From Glaciimonas sp. CA11.2 (lineage in GTDB: Bacteria > Pseudomonadota > Gammaproteobacteria > Burkholderiales > Burkholderiaceae_D): a DNA stretch of 64,000 nt. Each line of letters begins with the position of its first letter. The stretch's first letter is position 1. Below, one piece after another: positions 9,408 to 17,328 of the stretch. The stretch lies in assembly GCF_034314045.1 (NCBI RefSeq), contig NZ_JAVIWL010000001.1, positions 4,588,001 to 4,652,000 on the forward strand, given 5' to 3'. A program made the position numbers and the translations under genes. The notes beneath the pieces were generated by a model, which had not been told where the DNA came from, did no database searches, and saw only the letters and a program-made list of their open reading frames with translations.

Positions 9408-11462
9408 TTAGCTTACGAAAGTCAATTCGGCGTGATAGCCGGGCTGAACCCACAATGTGTTGCGGTACTGACTTTTGAGCGTCGTAAAGGCATCTTTGCC
9501 GATCATCTCACCTGCGCGCACCGCGTCAAATGTTCCGTTGATGAAGTCTGCCAGATGTTTAGGCCATTCATAATGCCCGTTCGCACCCGCTGTCACTGCA
9601 AATGATTTTTGCGAGTGATGTCCTTCGGGATCGGTAAGCGAAATAAGAATATGGCTACCTACCGCCAAGTCACCGGTTGAGATAATCGCGCTAACCGTTT
9701 TCCAGGTTGGAGCGTCCCCGGTAGCCGGCTTAATTGTCACCGTTATTTTCGCATCTTTGGATTGCGACCAAATCATGTTGAGGTACTGGCTATATTGCGG
9801 TGCAAACGAACCATCTTTTTGTTCGACACCAGCGCGGAACAACGTGGTGTTATTGAGTTGATCAGCCACGTACTTAGGCCAGCGATAATGGGTATTACTA
9901 CCGCTCGGCAAAGTGATGTCGATGCTCGTTGGTTTAACGTTCGGCTTAGTCGCAGTAACGGTCACCGTACTGCCGACAGGCAAATCGCCGGTTGCATTGA
10001 TCTGGCCAGCTTTAATCCAGGAAAGACTAGCCGCCGGTTCCCCGATACTTTTTGAGACCCGTCCTGTATTAGCAGCGTCGCCTCGTGCCTTCGGCCATGG
10101 GCCCTTAGCCAGAGATGTGCCATCGCCCTTGATCGCCACAATGCAAGTATCATCGCAGGCAATCGCGTAAAGAGTGCCGTCTTTGCCTATCGTTAATTGA
10201 GAGGCGTTACGATTTTCAGATGATTTCCATTTTTGCTCGCCCGTTGCAGCGTCAATCGCATACAGCGCTTCTGTTGTGCCAACGTAGAGAAGTCCCCCAG
10301 CGCTAACTGCAGGCGTTGCGGTAACGCGTTCTTTATAATGATAGGTTGTACTTTCTCCAAATGGAAAAGTCCAGCGCGGGACGTGGGAATTATCGTCCAA
10401 TGTGAGTGCAGAAAGCGCGTAACGTGTTCCGTTGACTGCGGAGTCGGCGAAATAAATCGAGGAGCCAGCGATCACCGGCTCCGTTAACAAGCCCCCCATA
10501 TATCGTCTATCGGACTTAAAGCTATAAAGTAAATGAGCCGGTTGATCAGGATACTCTGCATTAAGAGAGTAAAGACCATATTCTGTTTGCGTAGAGTTAT
10601 AGTTGGCCTGCTTGTATCCAAGTGTATAAATTACACCGTTGTCACCCACTGCCGACTGCAGCGAGCGCATAGGTAATCTGACTCCCTTAGATGCATCACC
10701 ATTTTCTGCGACGGTAAAGTTGGCGCCGTTGAAATGCCCTTGTTCCTGAGTAGAAATATGCGCTACACCGGCTGCATCAATGACAGGAGAAAAAACCTCA
10801 AAATATTCGTTAAACTGCGGTTTAGTACAACCGACACCTTTTAATTGTTTTTGCCATTTTATCAAACCATCGTTAAAACCAACGCCTAAAAATTCATGTT
10901 CAGATACGGAACTTGATACCGCATTGCATCGATTGAAATAAAGCGTCCCATCCTCTCCCAATGCCGCTGTGTCTACATGCTGGGTTGACATCTTGGACAA
11001 AGGCTCAAGTGGGGTCGTCCTTAATACATTTCCAGTACGCGTGTCCACAAATATCAGCAAACTACTATCAAATAGTCTTGCTACGACCGTGTTATCTTTA
11101 ACAATTAACCCTGTAAAGCTTCTGTACCGATTGTGATAATAAGGGACTTCCAAATTGTGGCCGGTAGGATATTCGGTCAAATAATCTAGACTCCACTTAA
11201 GCTTAAATTGATCTTCTACATCGCTGAACCCGAGCATACCGATGTGTCTTGCTTTAGCGCTATGATTGGTTCGGCCAGCATATACATCACCCCCTGCATC
11301 TAATGCCAAGTCAAAGAACTTATCTCCCGGTGGCTGGTATTTCCATTTAAGTTGTGCCACATCAGACCCCGCTGTTTCGGCGGACATAGCTGCTTGTGCA
11401 GAGGTGAAAAATAGCGCGCTAACGGCTGCACATATTATTAATTTTGGCAATACTTGTTTCAT
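9408..11462 (-). CDS. secreted PQQ-type beta-propeller protein with two GbpA-domain-2-like modules
   Basis: The 684-residue protein begins with a Sec signal peptide (cleavage near TSAQA). Residues from about 38 to 455 are propeller-like, with repeats such as LYVGTTEALYAIDAATGEQKW and GTLYFNR typical of PQQ-enzyme-like blades. Two copies of a roughly 100-residue module follow (about 483-580 and 585-684). Each has W, TGDL.VGS, then YxWPKxxAD.(I/L)N and RAG, and a closing N.(I/L)W.Q. The same pattern occurs in domain 2 of the LPMO at 31024-32574 (ITAR..., QWPHQLATKIN, KAG), so I read them as GbpA-domain-2-like surface-binding modules. No catalytic residues are recognisable. It may be a non-enzymatic chitin or cell-surface binding protein. 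The gene stands alone; the upstream region is very AT-rich. Confidence 0.75.
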   Translation of the reverse strand: MKQVLPKLIICAAVSALFFTSAQAAMSAETAGSDVAQLKWKYQPPGDKFFDLALDAGGDVYAGRTNHSAKARHIGMLGFSDVEDQFKLKWSLDYLTEYPTGHNLEVPYYHNRYRSFTGLIVKDNTVVARLFDSSLLIFVDTRTGNVLRTTPLEPLSKMSTQHVDTAALGEDGTLYFNRCNAVSSSVSEHEFLGVGFNDGLIKWQKQLKGVGCTKPQFNEYFEVFSPVIDAAGVAHISTQEQGHFNGANFTVAENGDASKGVRLPMRSLQSAVGDNGVIYTLGYKQANYNSTQTEYGLYSLNAEYPDQPAHLLYSFKSDRRYMGGLLTEPVIAGSSIYFADSAVNGTRYALSALTLDDNSHVPRWTFPFGESTTYHYKERVTATPAVSAGGLLYVGTTEALYAIDAATGEQKWKSSENRNASQLTIGKDGTLYAIACDDTCIVAIKGDGTSLAKGPWPKARGDAANTGRVSKSIGEPAASLSWIKAGQINATGDLPVGSTVTVTATKPNVKPTSIDITLPSGSNTHYRWPKYVADQLNNTTLFRAGVEQKDGSFAPQYSQYLNMIWSQSKDAKITVTIKPATGDAPTWKTVSAIISTGDLAVGSHILISLTDPEGHHSQKSFAVTAGANGHYEWPKHLADFINGTFDAVRAGEMIGKDAFTTLKSQYRNTLWVQPGYHAELTFVS

Positions 11463-12377
11463 TGGATTCTTCTTTTCTATTATTAACTCAGCGAATCAGA
11501 TGAAAGCGATACCAATTCATCCGGCTAGCCAAATCGATACAACGTGGGGCAAAAAAATTTAATATTATCTAATGTTAATTAATTAAATATTAAATATATG
11601 TATTATTACAACAATCAATCGATATTTTATAAAATTGCATTATTGATTATTGGTAAAATTAATTATTTTAAAAATTGTTGAAGTGATATGAATGCTATTG
11701 TTACCGTTTATAAAGATAGATTCTAATTTATTTCTATATTGATCGCAAACACCATTAATCTTTACATCAATGAAAAAATGTAATTAAGAAAATAATTATT
11801 TATTTATTACATAACTATTAATAAAATTACAAAGATAATTCTTAGTTCTAAAGGGTTGCATCGATAAGAAAAATCTGTATTTAATATTTGTACTTAATTC
11901 TAATTAAGGGCATGCCTAAATTGATTAAAATAATATCTAGCCCTTACTATTAAACATTAATGACGGTGATCTTTATGTTCCCATAATAATCATAAAAATA
12001 TAAGATGTCGGATAGAGTATCCATCTGAGATATATCTTGGAATTGTTATTTTCAGCGCCTAAGAAAAATCTAATATTTATATAGATTTTTCTATTTTTCT
12101 AAAGTGTTGAGGTGCAGAACCTCAACAACTTAAGTGACAAGCGTTTTGAGGGAAATTTATCGCATACGCGACTTGGCTACCATCTAAAAATTGCCAAATG
12201 GTATTGATGCGCCTGCACATCGTTTGCGTAGGCATGGTCACGGCTTACTTGTTAGGCGCTCAAACGCACAAGGCCAACGTCGCAAAATATGTCAATAGAC
12301 TTCGAAGACGCCGCACCACGGTGACTTAACAGCAATGATTGCTTGTCCTAAGCCCCTCGCATTGCAGTCGCGATAAT
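11463..12377. other. long AT-rich intergenic region with two inverted repeats
   Basis: About 915 bp without a convincing gene, and very AT-rich from 11560 to 12100. Two inverted repeats are visible. AGAAAAATCTA / TAGATTTTTCT (12062-12092) has an 11-bp stem and 9-nt loop. TGTTGAGGT / ACCTCAACA (12105-12127) has a 9-bp stem and 5-nt loop. The region must hold the promoter of the propeller-protein gene (minus strand, start 11462). From about 12120 the base composition returns to normal. A 40-codon frame at 12207-12329 is too weak to call. The AT-richness would suit a silenced (H-NS/MvaT-type) or heavily regulated promoter, but that is inference. Confidence 0.5.
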
Positions 12378-13058
12378 TTATTTTGGATTCTCTTGTTCAG
12401 GAGGTGAGATATTTGTCAGTCCAACTTGAGAATTGAGCTGAAAAAGTTCAGCGTCGTTAGCGCAGGCCAGCTTCTGCATACCCGTTCGTTTCTGATTGCT
12501 GATGGTTTTGCTGCTGCGTCGAAAATGATCGGCAATTGCCTGGACCGACATACCGCCCAAAAACATGCGGAGAACTTCCAGTTCTTTTTTTGAGAGCAAG
12601 GCGATTTTATCAACTTCGGGACGAGTGCTTTGTTCGGCAAGACTCGCAGTGAGACTGCGGCTTAAATATTTATAGCCGTTGCCCACACGTTTAATCGCTA
12701 ACGGTATTTCGTTCAGATCGCTACTTTTGTTGAGCAGACCGTGCACGCCAAGCTGCACAATCTTGCTCAGCAACGCTGGATTGGTCAACACCGTCAAGAC
12801 GATTAAGGTAACCTTGGGAAAGCGACTTTTTAGACGACTCAGCATTTCCATACCGTCACCGAAAGCGCCGCCAGGCATCGCGTAATCAGTCAATACCATA
12901 TCGACTTGTTGGCTGTTGAGTATCGCAAATAATTCAGTCGAATTAGCGGCGGTACCAACCAGATTCACGTTTGAGAGACCTTGCAAAAGTGACTGCACTC
13001 CCAACAAAACGACTGGGTGATCGTCTGCTAACACCAATTTTACTTGTCGAACATGCAT
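12378..13058 (-). CDS. RcsB/NarL-family response regulator
   Basis: The 226-residue protein has an N-terminal receiver with ADDHPVV acidic residues and the phospho-acceptor Asp58 in VLTDYAMPGG. A C-terminal LuxR-type helix-turn-helix follows (LSKKELEVLRMFLGGMSVQAIADHFRRSSKTIS). The receiver insert AMPGGAFGDGMEML resembles RcsB, whose targets carry a GAATATTC-centred box. Such a core lies about 155 bp upstream of this gene (13213-13220). No kinase is adjacent, so it is an orphan. It is placed beside the secretion operon and may control that operon or the propeller gene. It resembles the two other regulators in this window. Confidence 0.9.
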   Translation of the reverse strand: MHVRQVKLVLADDHPVVLLGVQSLLQGLSNVNLVGTAANSTELFAILNSQQVDMVLTDYAMPGGAFGDGMEMLSRLKSRFPKVTLIVLTVLTNPALLSKIVQLGVHGLLNKSSDLNEIPLAIKRVGNGYKYLSRSLTASLAEQSTRPEVDKIALLSKKELEVLRMFLGGMSVQAIADHFRRSSKTISNQKRTGMQKLACANDAELFQLNSQVGLTNISPPEQENPK

Positions 13059-13210
13059 GCGCTTATCCCGTGAAATGTGTCACTTTCGCACTTCATCATA
13101 TCGGCAATAATGTCGCCAACTATTCAAGTAGATTATAGCGCGTAGTTACACAAGAGAAACAAAAACGCATAACACATACAAAAAAAAATTAATTAAACAT
13201 GCAAACACTA

Positions 13211-13222
13211 ATGAATATTCTC
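13211..13222. promoter_or_regulatory. RcsB-box-like site upstream of the orphan regulator
   Basis: The sequence ATGAATATTCTC contains the palindromic core GAATATTC, in the context CTAATGAATATTCTCCT. It resembles the RcsAB box (consensus TAAGAATATTCCTA in enterobacteria). It lies between the regulator start (13058) and the end of the secretion operon (13284). The same core recurs in other intergenic regions of this window. Confidence 0.4.
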
Positions 13223-13283
13223 CTCAAAAAGCCGGACTTGCGATCTACATTACGTCTAGACTAATTCCACTCATTTGTCCCAT

Positions 13284-13826
13284 CTATTGCTTGCAAACCG
13301 CCGGTGACGCTGGCGCTACAGCGCTTCCCCTTGCAGTAAACTTCCAATCGGAATACTGAGATTTTCCATCAAAATCCTTACGACCTTTAGAAAAACCATT
13401 TTGTTTGAACGGCTCCATTTGGCTTTTACTAAAGACGCCCATGATATGGTCGCTTTCGTTCATGATTAAACCCCATCCACCATTGCCAATTGTTTCAATA
13501 TCATCCTGGCTACTGGATTGTCCCTCTGTGCGCATGTGCATCGGATCAGGAAACATTTTCCGCAAATGTCGCATTACCCGCAAATCCCGACGATCTTCAA
13601 GCAATACATCCAGATTTGGCGGATAGCAACCACGCACTGGTCCACTTTCGTAGTAACTCTTAATCGCTTGGGCGATCTGATCTCCGTTGAATAGCAAATC
13701 TGCCTCTTTCTCTCTCATCAAACGCACTGACAAATCACCCGACAGTTTTAGTGCCATGATGCTCATAACGGCCACAATGATGAGCACCGAGAGATAGGCA
13801 AATCCCGGTTGTTTACCATTCCGCAT
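13284..13826 (-). CDS. minor pseudopilin lacking Glu5 (GspK-position)
   Basis: I place the start at the ATG at 13826 because it follows a strong GGAGG site and gives MRNGKQPGFAYLSVLIIVAV, a short prepilin leader ending in Gly followed by Phe. The mature 180-residue-class protein has a hydrophobic N-terminal helix, but a Ser replaces the usual Glu at position 5. Glu5 is also missing in GspK, the pseudopilus tip subunit, which makes a tip or minor role plausible; this protein is much shorter than GspK. The C-terminal part has no recognisable domain. It is the last gene of the secretion operon and overlaps the preceding pseudopilin gene by 14 bp. Confidence 0.75.
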   Translation of the reverse strand: MRNGKQPGFAYLSVLIIVAVMSIMALKLSGDLSVRLMREKEADLLFNGDQIAQAIKSYYESGPVRGCYPPNLDVLLEDRRDLRVMRHLRKMFPDPMHMRTEGQSSSQDDIETIGNGGWGLIMNESDHIMGVFSKSQMEPFKQNGFSKGRKDFDGKSQYSDWKFTARGSAVAPASPAVCKQ

Positions 13827-14193
13827 AGGCCCCTCCTCCGAGGGAGGTACCTGGCGCACCACTACGAACCTCCTGAATTTCTGAGTCTTCGTTCAGTTCA
13901 GTCAACCAGGTATCACGGCGTCCTGTAACAGGGTCAAGCGGGACCTCTTTTAAATAACGCCGACTGACCAGATCTTCGAGCGCCTGAGGCCCTGCAGTGA
14001 GATCTTGACGATAGTTGTCAATTGCTTCGCGCAGACCGCGAATGTTATGTTGCAGTACCACCTCTTTGGCACGCTCAGTTTGTTTGAAATATTTCGGCGC
14101 TACTAACGTCATCAGCGTGGCAATAATCGCCATCACCACTAATAACTCTATTAAGGTAAATCCTTTTTTACCATTGGTTATACGGAATGCCAT
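13813..14193 (-). CDS. GspG-like pseudopilin
   Basis: The 126-residue protein has a class III prepilin signal: MAFRITNGKKGFTLIELLVVMAII, with cleavage after Gly and Glu at position 5. The short globular part contains VPLDPVTGRRDTW, resembling the GspG KDPWG segment. It would be processed by a prepilin peptidase (not in this window) and assembled into a pseudopilus. Before the IS21 insertion its first 26 bp overlapped the end of the upstream pseudopilin gene. That gene is now about 2.6 kb away, so this gene and the next may be uncoupled from the operon promoter. Confidence 0.85.
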   Translation of the reverse strand: MAFRITNGKKGFTLIELLVVMAIIATLMTLVAPKYFKQTERAKEVVLQHNIRGLREAIDNYRQDLTAGPQALEDLVSRRYLKEVPLDPVTGRRDTWLTELNEDSEIQEVRSGAPGTSLGGGAYAEW

Positions 14194-14223
14194 TGAGACC
14201 CTCTTTTGTATTCATTGACGACA
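14168..14223 (-). pseudogene. displaced 3' end of the IS21-interrupted pseudopilin gene
   Basis: Joining 16854 to 14217 and keeping one copy of ACGACA continues the upstream pseudopilin frame as DVFDVSSMNTKEGLNGIPYNQW, ending at a TAA (14168-14170) inside the next gene. This is a normal pseudopilin C-terminus. In the present sequence these last 16 or so codons are cut off from their gene. Confidence 0.85.
14218..14223. repeat. target-site duplication of the IS21-family element (left copy)
   Basis: ACGACA here is repeated exactly at 16854-16859, directly outside the other end of the element. Removing the element and one copy restores an open pseudopilin gene, which supports this 6-bp duplication. 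IS21-family elements usually duplicate 4 to 8 bp. Confidence 0.85.
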
Positions 14224-14320
14224 TGGGTATTCTGGCCGATCGTGACCACCGATTCTGGTCTATCGTGACCGACCATTCTGGCGCATCGTGACCGCTCATT
14301 CCGGTCTATCGTGACCGATT
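14224..14320. repeat. multiple terminal repeats at the left end of the IS21-family element
   Basis: Four direct copies of a unit close to ATTCTGGTCTATCGTGACC occur at 22-23 bp spacing. Inverted copies follow at about 14340-14375 (GGTCACGATA, twice). Repeats of this kind in both ends are typical of IS21-family transposase binding. Confidence 0.75.
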
Positions 14321-14476
14321 TCAAGCCCGACCAGAATCGGCGGTCACGATAGCAGAATCATCGGTCACGATACCGGAATGGTGTCGTACAGCACCGTGAT
14401 GATGTTACGCATAGAGCAACCGAACGGGTACGCTTCCAGTTTGTCTGGAGACAACGTGCCCGTACAAAGGATCACT

Positions 14477-15979
14477 ATGCGTAAGATAAAAGACGTATTA
14501 CGTTTAAAACTGGATGCCAAACTATCGCACCAGCAGATTGCCGCAGCACTGGGGATTTCAAAAGGAGTCGTCACCAAGTATGTCGGCCTGGCCGCCGTTG
14601 CCGGTTTGGACTGGTCGGCGGTGCAAGATGTAGACGACACCGAGTTGGCGCACCGGCTTTTGGTCACGCCAGAACGGACCCGAGACCATGTCCAGCCAGA
14701 TTACGCCAGGCTGCATCACGAACTGCGGCGCAAGGGGATGACGCTGATGTTGCTATGGGAAGAGTATCGTGCCGATTATGCCCAGCACCAGACCTATGCC
14801 TACTCACAGTTCTGCGTGAATTACCGGCAGTTTGCCAAACAGCTCAAACGCTCTATGCGCCAGATTCACCGGGCTGGCGAGAAACTGTTCATTGATTATG
14901 CTGGTCCGACTATCGGTCTCACTGATGGTAGCCGTGCCCACATCTTCGTCGCTGCTCTGGGCGCATCGAGCTACACCTATGCCTGTGCTACGCCGCGTGA
15001 GACGATGGCCGACTGGCTCACTTCGACAGCGCGTGCGCTGCGCTTCTTCGGCGGGGTACCGCAGTTGATTGTTCCCGATAATCCGAAGGCTATGATCGCC
15101 GACGCCAATCGCTACGAACCACGCAGTAACGACACCGTACGCGATTTTGCGCGCCACTACGGCACCTCCATCTTGCCAGCCCGTCCGCGTCATCCTCAGG
15201 ATAAAGCGAAGGCCGAATCAGCAGTGCAGATCGTCGAGCGCTGGATCATGGCGCGTCTGCGACATCAGCAATTTAGCAGCGTCCACGAGGTCGATGTCGC
15301 CATCGCACCGCTGCTGAGCGTACTTAACGATAAGCCGTTTCAGAAGCTACCCGGTAGTCGCGCCAGTGCGTTTGCCCAACTCGATGTCCCGGCGCTACGG
15401 CCTTTGCCATTGCAATGTTATGAGATGGCGCATTTCAAGACTGTCAGGGTGCATAACGATTACCACGTTGAGATCGGCCGCCATCACTACAGTGTGCCGC
15501 AAGCCCTGGTCGGTCAGGTGCTGGAAGCCCGGATGACAGCGACGACAGTGGAAATCCTGCATCGCGGTCAACGTGTCGCCAGTCATCCGCGCAACAGTGG
15601 CGAAGGCGGGTTCACCACCGACACCCTGCATATGCCGGTGGCGCATCGTGCGCAATTGGAATGGACGCCACAGCGACTGATTCACTGGGGACAGACCATC
15701 GGTACGGCGACAGCGGAGGCGGTGACGCGTCTGATGGCCGAGAACAGACATCCCGAGCACGGCTACCGTGCCTGTCTTGGTCTGCTGTCATTGGCCAAGC
15801 GCTACGGCAAGCCACGTCTTGAAGCAGGATGCATGCTGGCCTTACAGCTCGGTGCCTGCCAATACCGCCACGTCCGTGACATTCTCAAAAATAACCGTGA
15901 TCGCACACCGTGTGCCCCAGTTGGCGATTGGGTCAGTCCTGACCATGCCCATGTGCGTGGCCCTGATTACTATCAATGA
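14477..15979 (+). CDS. istA: IS21-family transposase IstA
   Basis: I place the start at the ATG at 14477 (MRKIKDVLRLKLDAKLSHQQ), preceded by AAGGA at good spacing; it gives 500 residues. The N-terminal helix-turn-helix (HQQIAAALGISKGVVTKY) binds the element ends. The DDE integrase core shows FIDYAGPTIGLTDG (first Asp), VPDNPKAMI (second Asp) and RHPQDKAKAESAVQIVERWI (Glu). It catalyses strand transfer of the element together with IstB. Its stop codon overlaps the first possible istB start as ATGA. Confidence 0.95.
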   Translation: MRKIKDVLRLKLDAKLSHQQIAAALGISKGVVTKYVGLAAVAGLDWSAVQDVDDTELAHRLLVTPERTRDHVQPDYARLHHELRRKGMTLMLLWEEYRADYAQHQTYAYSQFCVNYRQFAKQLKRSMRQIHRAGEKLFIDYAGPTIGLTDGSRAHIFVAALGASSYTYACATPRETMADWLTSTARALRFFGGVPQLIVPDNPKAMIADANRYEPRSNDTVRDFARHYGTSILPARPRHPQDKAKAESAVQIVERWIMARLRHQQFSSVHEVDVAIAPLLSVLNDKPFQKLPGSRASAFAQLDVPALRPLPLQCYEMAHFKTVRVHNDYHVEIGRHHYSVPQALVGQVLEARMTATTVEILHRGQRVASHPRNSGEGGFTTDTLHMPVAHRAQLEWTPQRLIHWGQTIGTATAEAVTRLMAENRHPEHGYRACLGLLSLAKRYGKPRLEAGCMLALQLGACQYRHVRDILKNNRDRTPCAPVGDWVSPDHAHVRGPDYYQ

Positions 15980-15990
15980 GGATGTCAACG

Positions 15991-16761
15991 ATGATGATGC
16001 ATACCACTCTGGCCCAATTGCGGACCTTAAAACTCGATGGCTTAGCGACCGGACTGGAGGAACAATTGACGCAGGCCAGTATGGCGGCGATGAGTTTCGA
16101 GGAACGTCTGGCACTCTTGGTTGATCGCGAAGTCCATTGCCGCAATGACCGCAAGCTCCTGCGCCTGCTTAAGAACGCCCACCTGAAATACGCACAAGCG
16201 GCGATTGAAGACATTGATGCCCGCTCGGGGCGTGGCATCGACCGCCGTGAAGTGATGAGTCTGGCGCTGGGAGATTGGGTCAGTGCTGGCCACAGCATTC
16301 TCATTACCGGACCGACCGGTGCTGGCAAATCGTGGCTGGCCTGCGCACTGGCACAGTACGCCTGTCGGCGCGGATACTCTGCTGTTTATCAACGCGTACC
16401 CCGTCTACAGGAAGAACTACGCATCCGGCACGGCAGCGGCAGCTTTGGGAAATGGCTGCTCCAACTCGCCAAGATCGATGTCTTGGTACTTGATGACTGG
16501 GGCATGGGCGCGATCGACAGCACGACCCGTTCCGACTTGCTGGAGATGATTGACGACCGGGCGGCAAACAGAGCGACGATTATTACCAGTCAACTTCCTG
16601 TTGACCATTGGCATGCCTGGATTGGCGACGCCACTATTGCCGACGCCATCCTGGACCGCATTCTGCAGCGCAATCATCGGCTGACACTGACCGGCGATTC
16701 ACTGCGTGGCGCAGAACGACCTAAAACCAGCAAAAAGGAGAAAACTATCGACCCATCGTGA
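15991..16761 (+). CDS. istB: IS21-family helper ATPase IstB
   Basis: The protein is a DnaC-like AAA+ ATPase with Walker A GPTGAGKSW and Walker B VLVLDDWGM. IstB oligomerises on DNA, selects the target and stimulates IstA. I favour the ATG at 15991 (MMMHTTLAQLRTLKLDG), preceded by GAGG. An in-frame ATG at 15976 overlaps the istA stop as ATGA and would add five residues. The stop codon lies inside the terminal repeat zone of the element. Confidence 0.95.
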   Translation: MMMHTTLAQLRTLKLDGLATGLEEQLTQASMAAMSFEERLALLVDREVHCRNDRKLLRLLKNAHLKYAQAAIEDIDARSGRGIDRREVMSLALGDWVSAGHSILITGPTGAGKSWLACALAQYACRRGYSAVYQRVPRLQEELRIRHGSGSFGKWLLQLAKIDVLVLDDWGMGAIDSTTRSDLLEMIDDRAANRATIITSQLPVDHWHAWIGDATIADAILDRILQRNHRLTLTGDSLRGAERPKTSKKEKTIDPS

Positions 16762-16809
16762 CCGCAGACATTACAATTTAACCGCGTAACAACATCGCAG
16801 GCGCAGCGG

Positions 16810-17328
16810 TCACGATCGGCCAGAATGAGCGGTCACGTTGACCAGAATACGCAACGACACATCGAAGACATCGGCGCCGGCTTGCGGCGCATCGAAAGCA
16901 CTATCGTAACTACGTAGTTGCCAGGTTTCAGCTGCCGACGTATCAGGACAATTGCAGGTAGGATCACGTGGCAATCTTCGCAAAAAATATCGCTTTCCAC
17001 CGTTAATATTTTTTTTATCTGCGACTCCGGTCTGGAGCACTTCCAAATCTGGTGGGTAACCGGTAGCACCTACTACTTTTGCTATATCACCGTCATCTGA
17101 TGCCTGTTTGTAGGCGTCGATAGCACTGCGAATTTTACGTAATCCGTCCTTGAGAGTTTGCTCTTGGCTACGCCGCGCCATTAGCTCTGTCATTGGCAAT
17201 AACGCTGCTGCTAGAGATGCGAGTATTGCGAGCGACACCATGAGTTCTATCAATGTGAAGCCGTTCGATTTAGTAATTTCTACGGTAGCGCCAGCACCAT
17301 TCTTCACACGCCTTAACCTAACCGTCAT
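16810..17328 (-). CDS. pseudopilin, 3' end truncated by the IS21-family element
   Basis: The protein has a prepilin leader and helix (KSNGFTLIELMVSLAILASLAAALLP) with Glu5, then a GspG-like globular part containing two close cysteines (PTCNCPD). The original frame ends at 16854, where the element enters. From there the last residues (about LRILVNVTAHSGRS) are translated from the element's end, replacing SMNTKEGLNGIPYNQW. The 5' end overlaps the secretin gene by 4 bp (ATGA). The lost tail contained the conserved C-terminal part found in such pseudopilins, so function is doubtful though most of the fold remains. Confidence 0.85.
   Translation of the reverse strand: MTVRLRRVKNGAGATVEITKSNGFTLIELMVSLAILASLAAALLPMTELMARRSQEQTLKDGLRKIRSAIDAYKQASDDGDIAKVVGATGYPPDLEVLQTGVADKKNINGGKRYFLRRLPRDPTCNCPDTSAAETWQLRSYDSAFDAPQAGADVFDVSLRILVNVTAHSGRS
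16854..16859. repeat. target-site duplication of the IS21-family element (right copy)
   Basis: ACGACA, identical to 14218-14223. It lies directly outside the right end of the element, within the coding sequence of the interrupted pseudopilin gene. Confidence 0.85.

Larger units (their letters stand above)
14224..16853 (+). mobile_element. complete IS21-family insertion sequence
   Basis: The element is 2,630 bp, begins with TG and ends with CA as IS21 elements do, and carries istA and istB in order. The ends are inverted repeats: TGGGTATTCTGG... at left, and TGCGTATTCTGG... read inward from the right. The left end has four near-tandem copies of a 22-23 bp unit, ATTCTGGYCKATCGTGACC, followed by inverted copies. 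The right end has two inverted copies. These repeated ends are the expected IstA binding sites. It is flanked by ACGACA on both sides and disrupts a pseudopilin gene. The exact match of the duplications and the intact genes suggest a recent, possibly still active insertion. Confidence 0.93.

Noticed and set aside
12207..12329. 40-codon plus-strand frame (MRLHIVCVGMVTAYLLGAQT...) in the region before the orphan regulator
   Set aside because: It has a hydrophobic start and basic tail but no ribosome-binding site or recognised family, so it may be chance. Conservation in relatives would change this.
14224..14380. Short regularly spaced repeats resembling a CRISPR array
   Set aside because: The spacing is 22-23 bp with almost no spacer, and the repeats are part of the IS21-family element's end. 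They are transposase binding sites.
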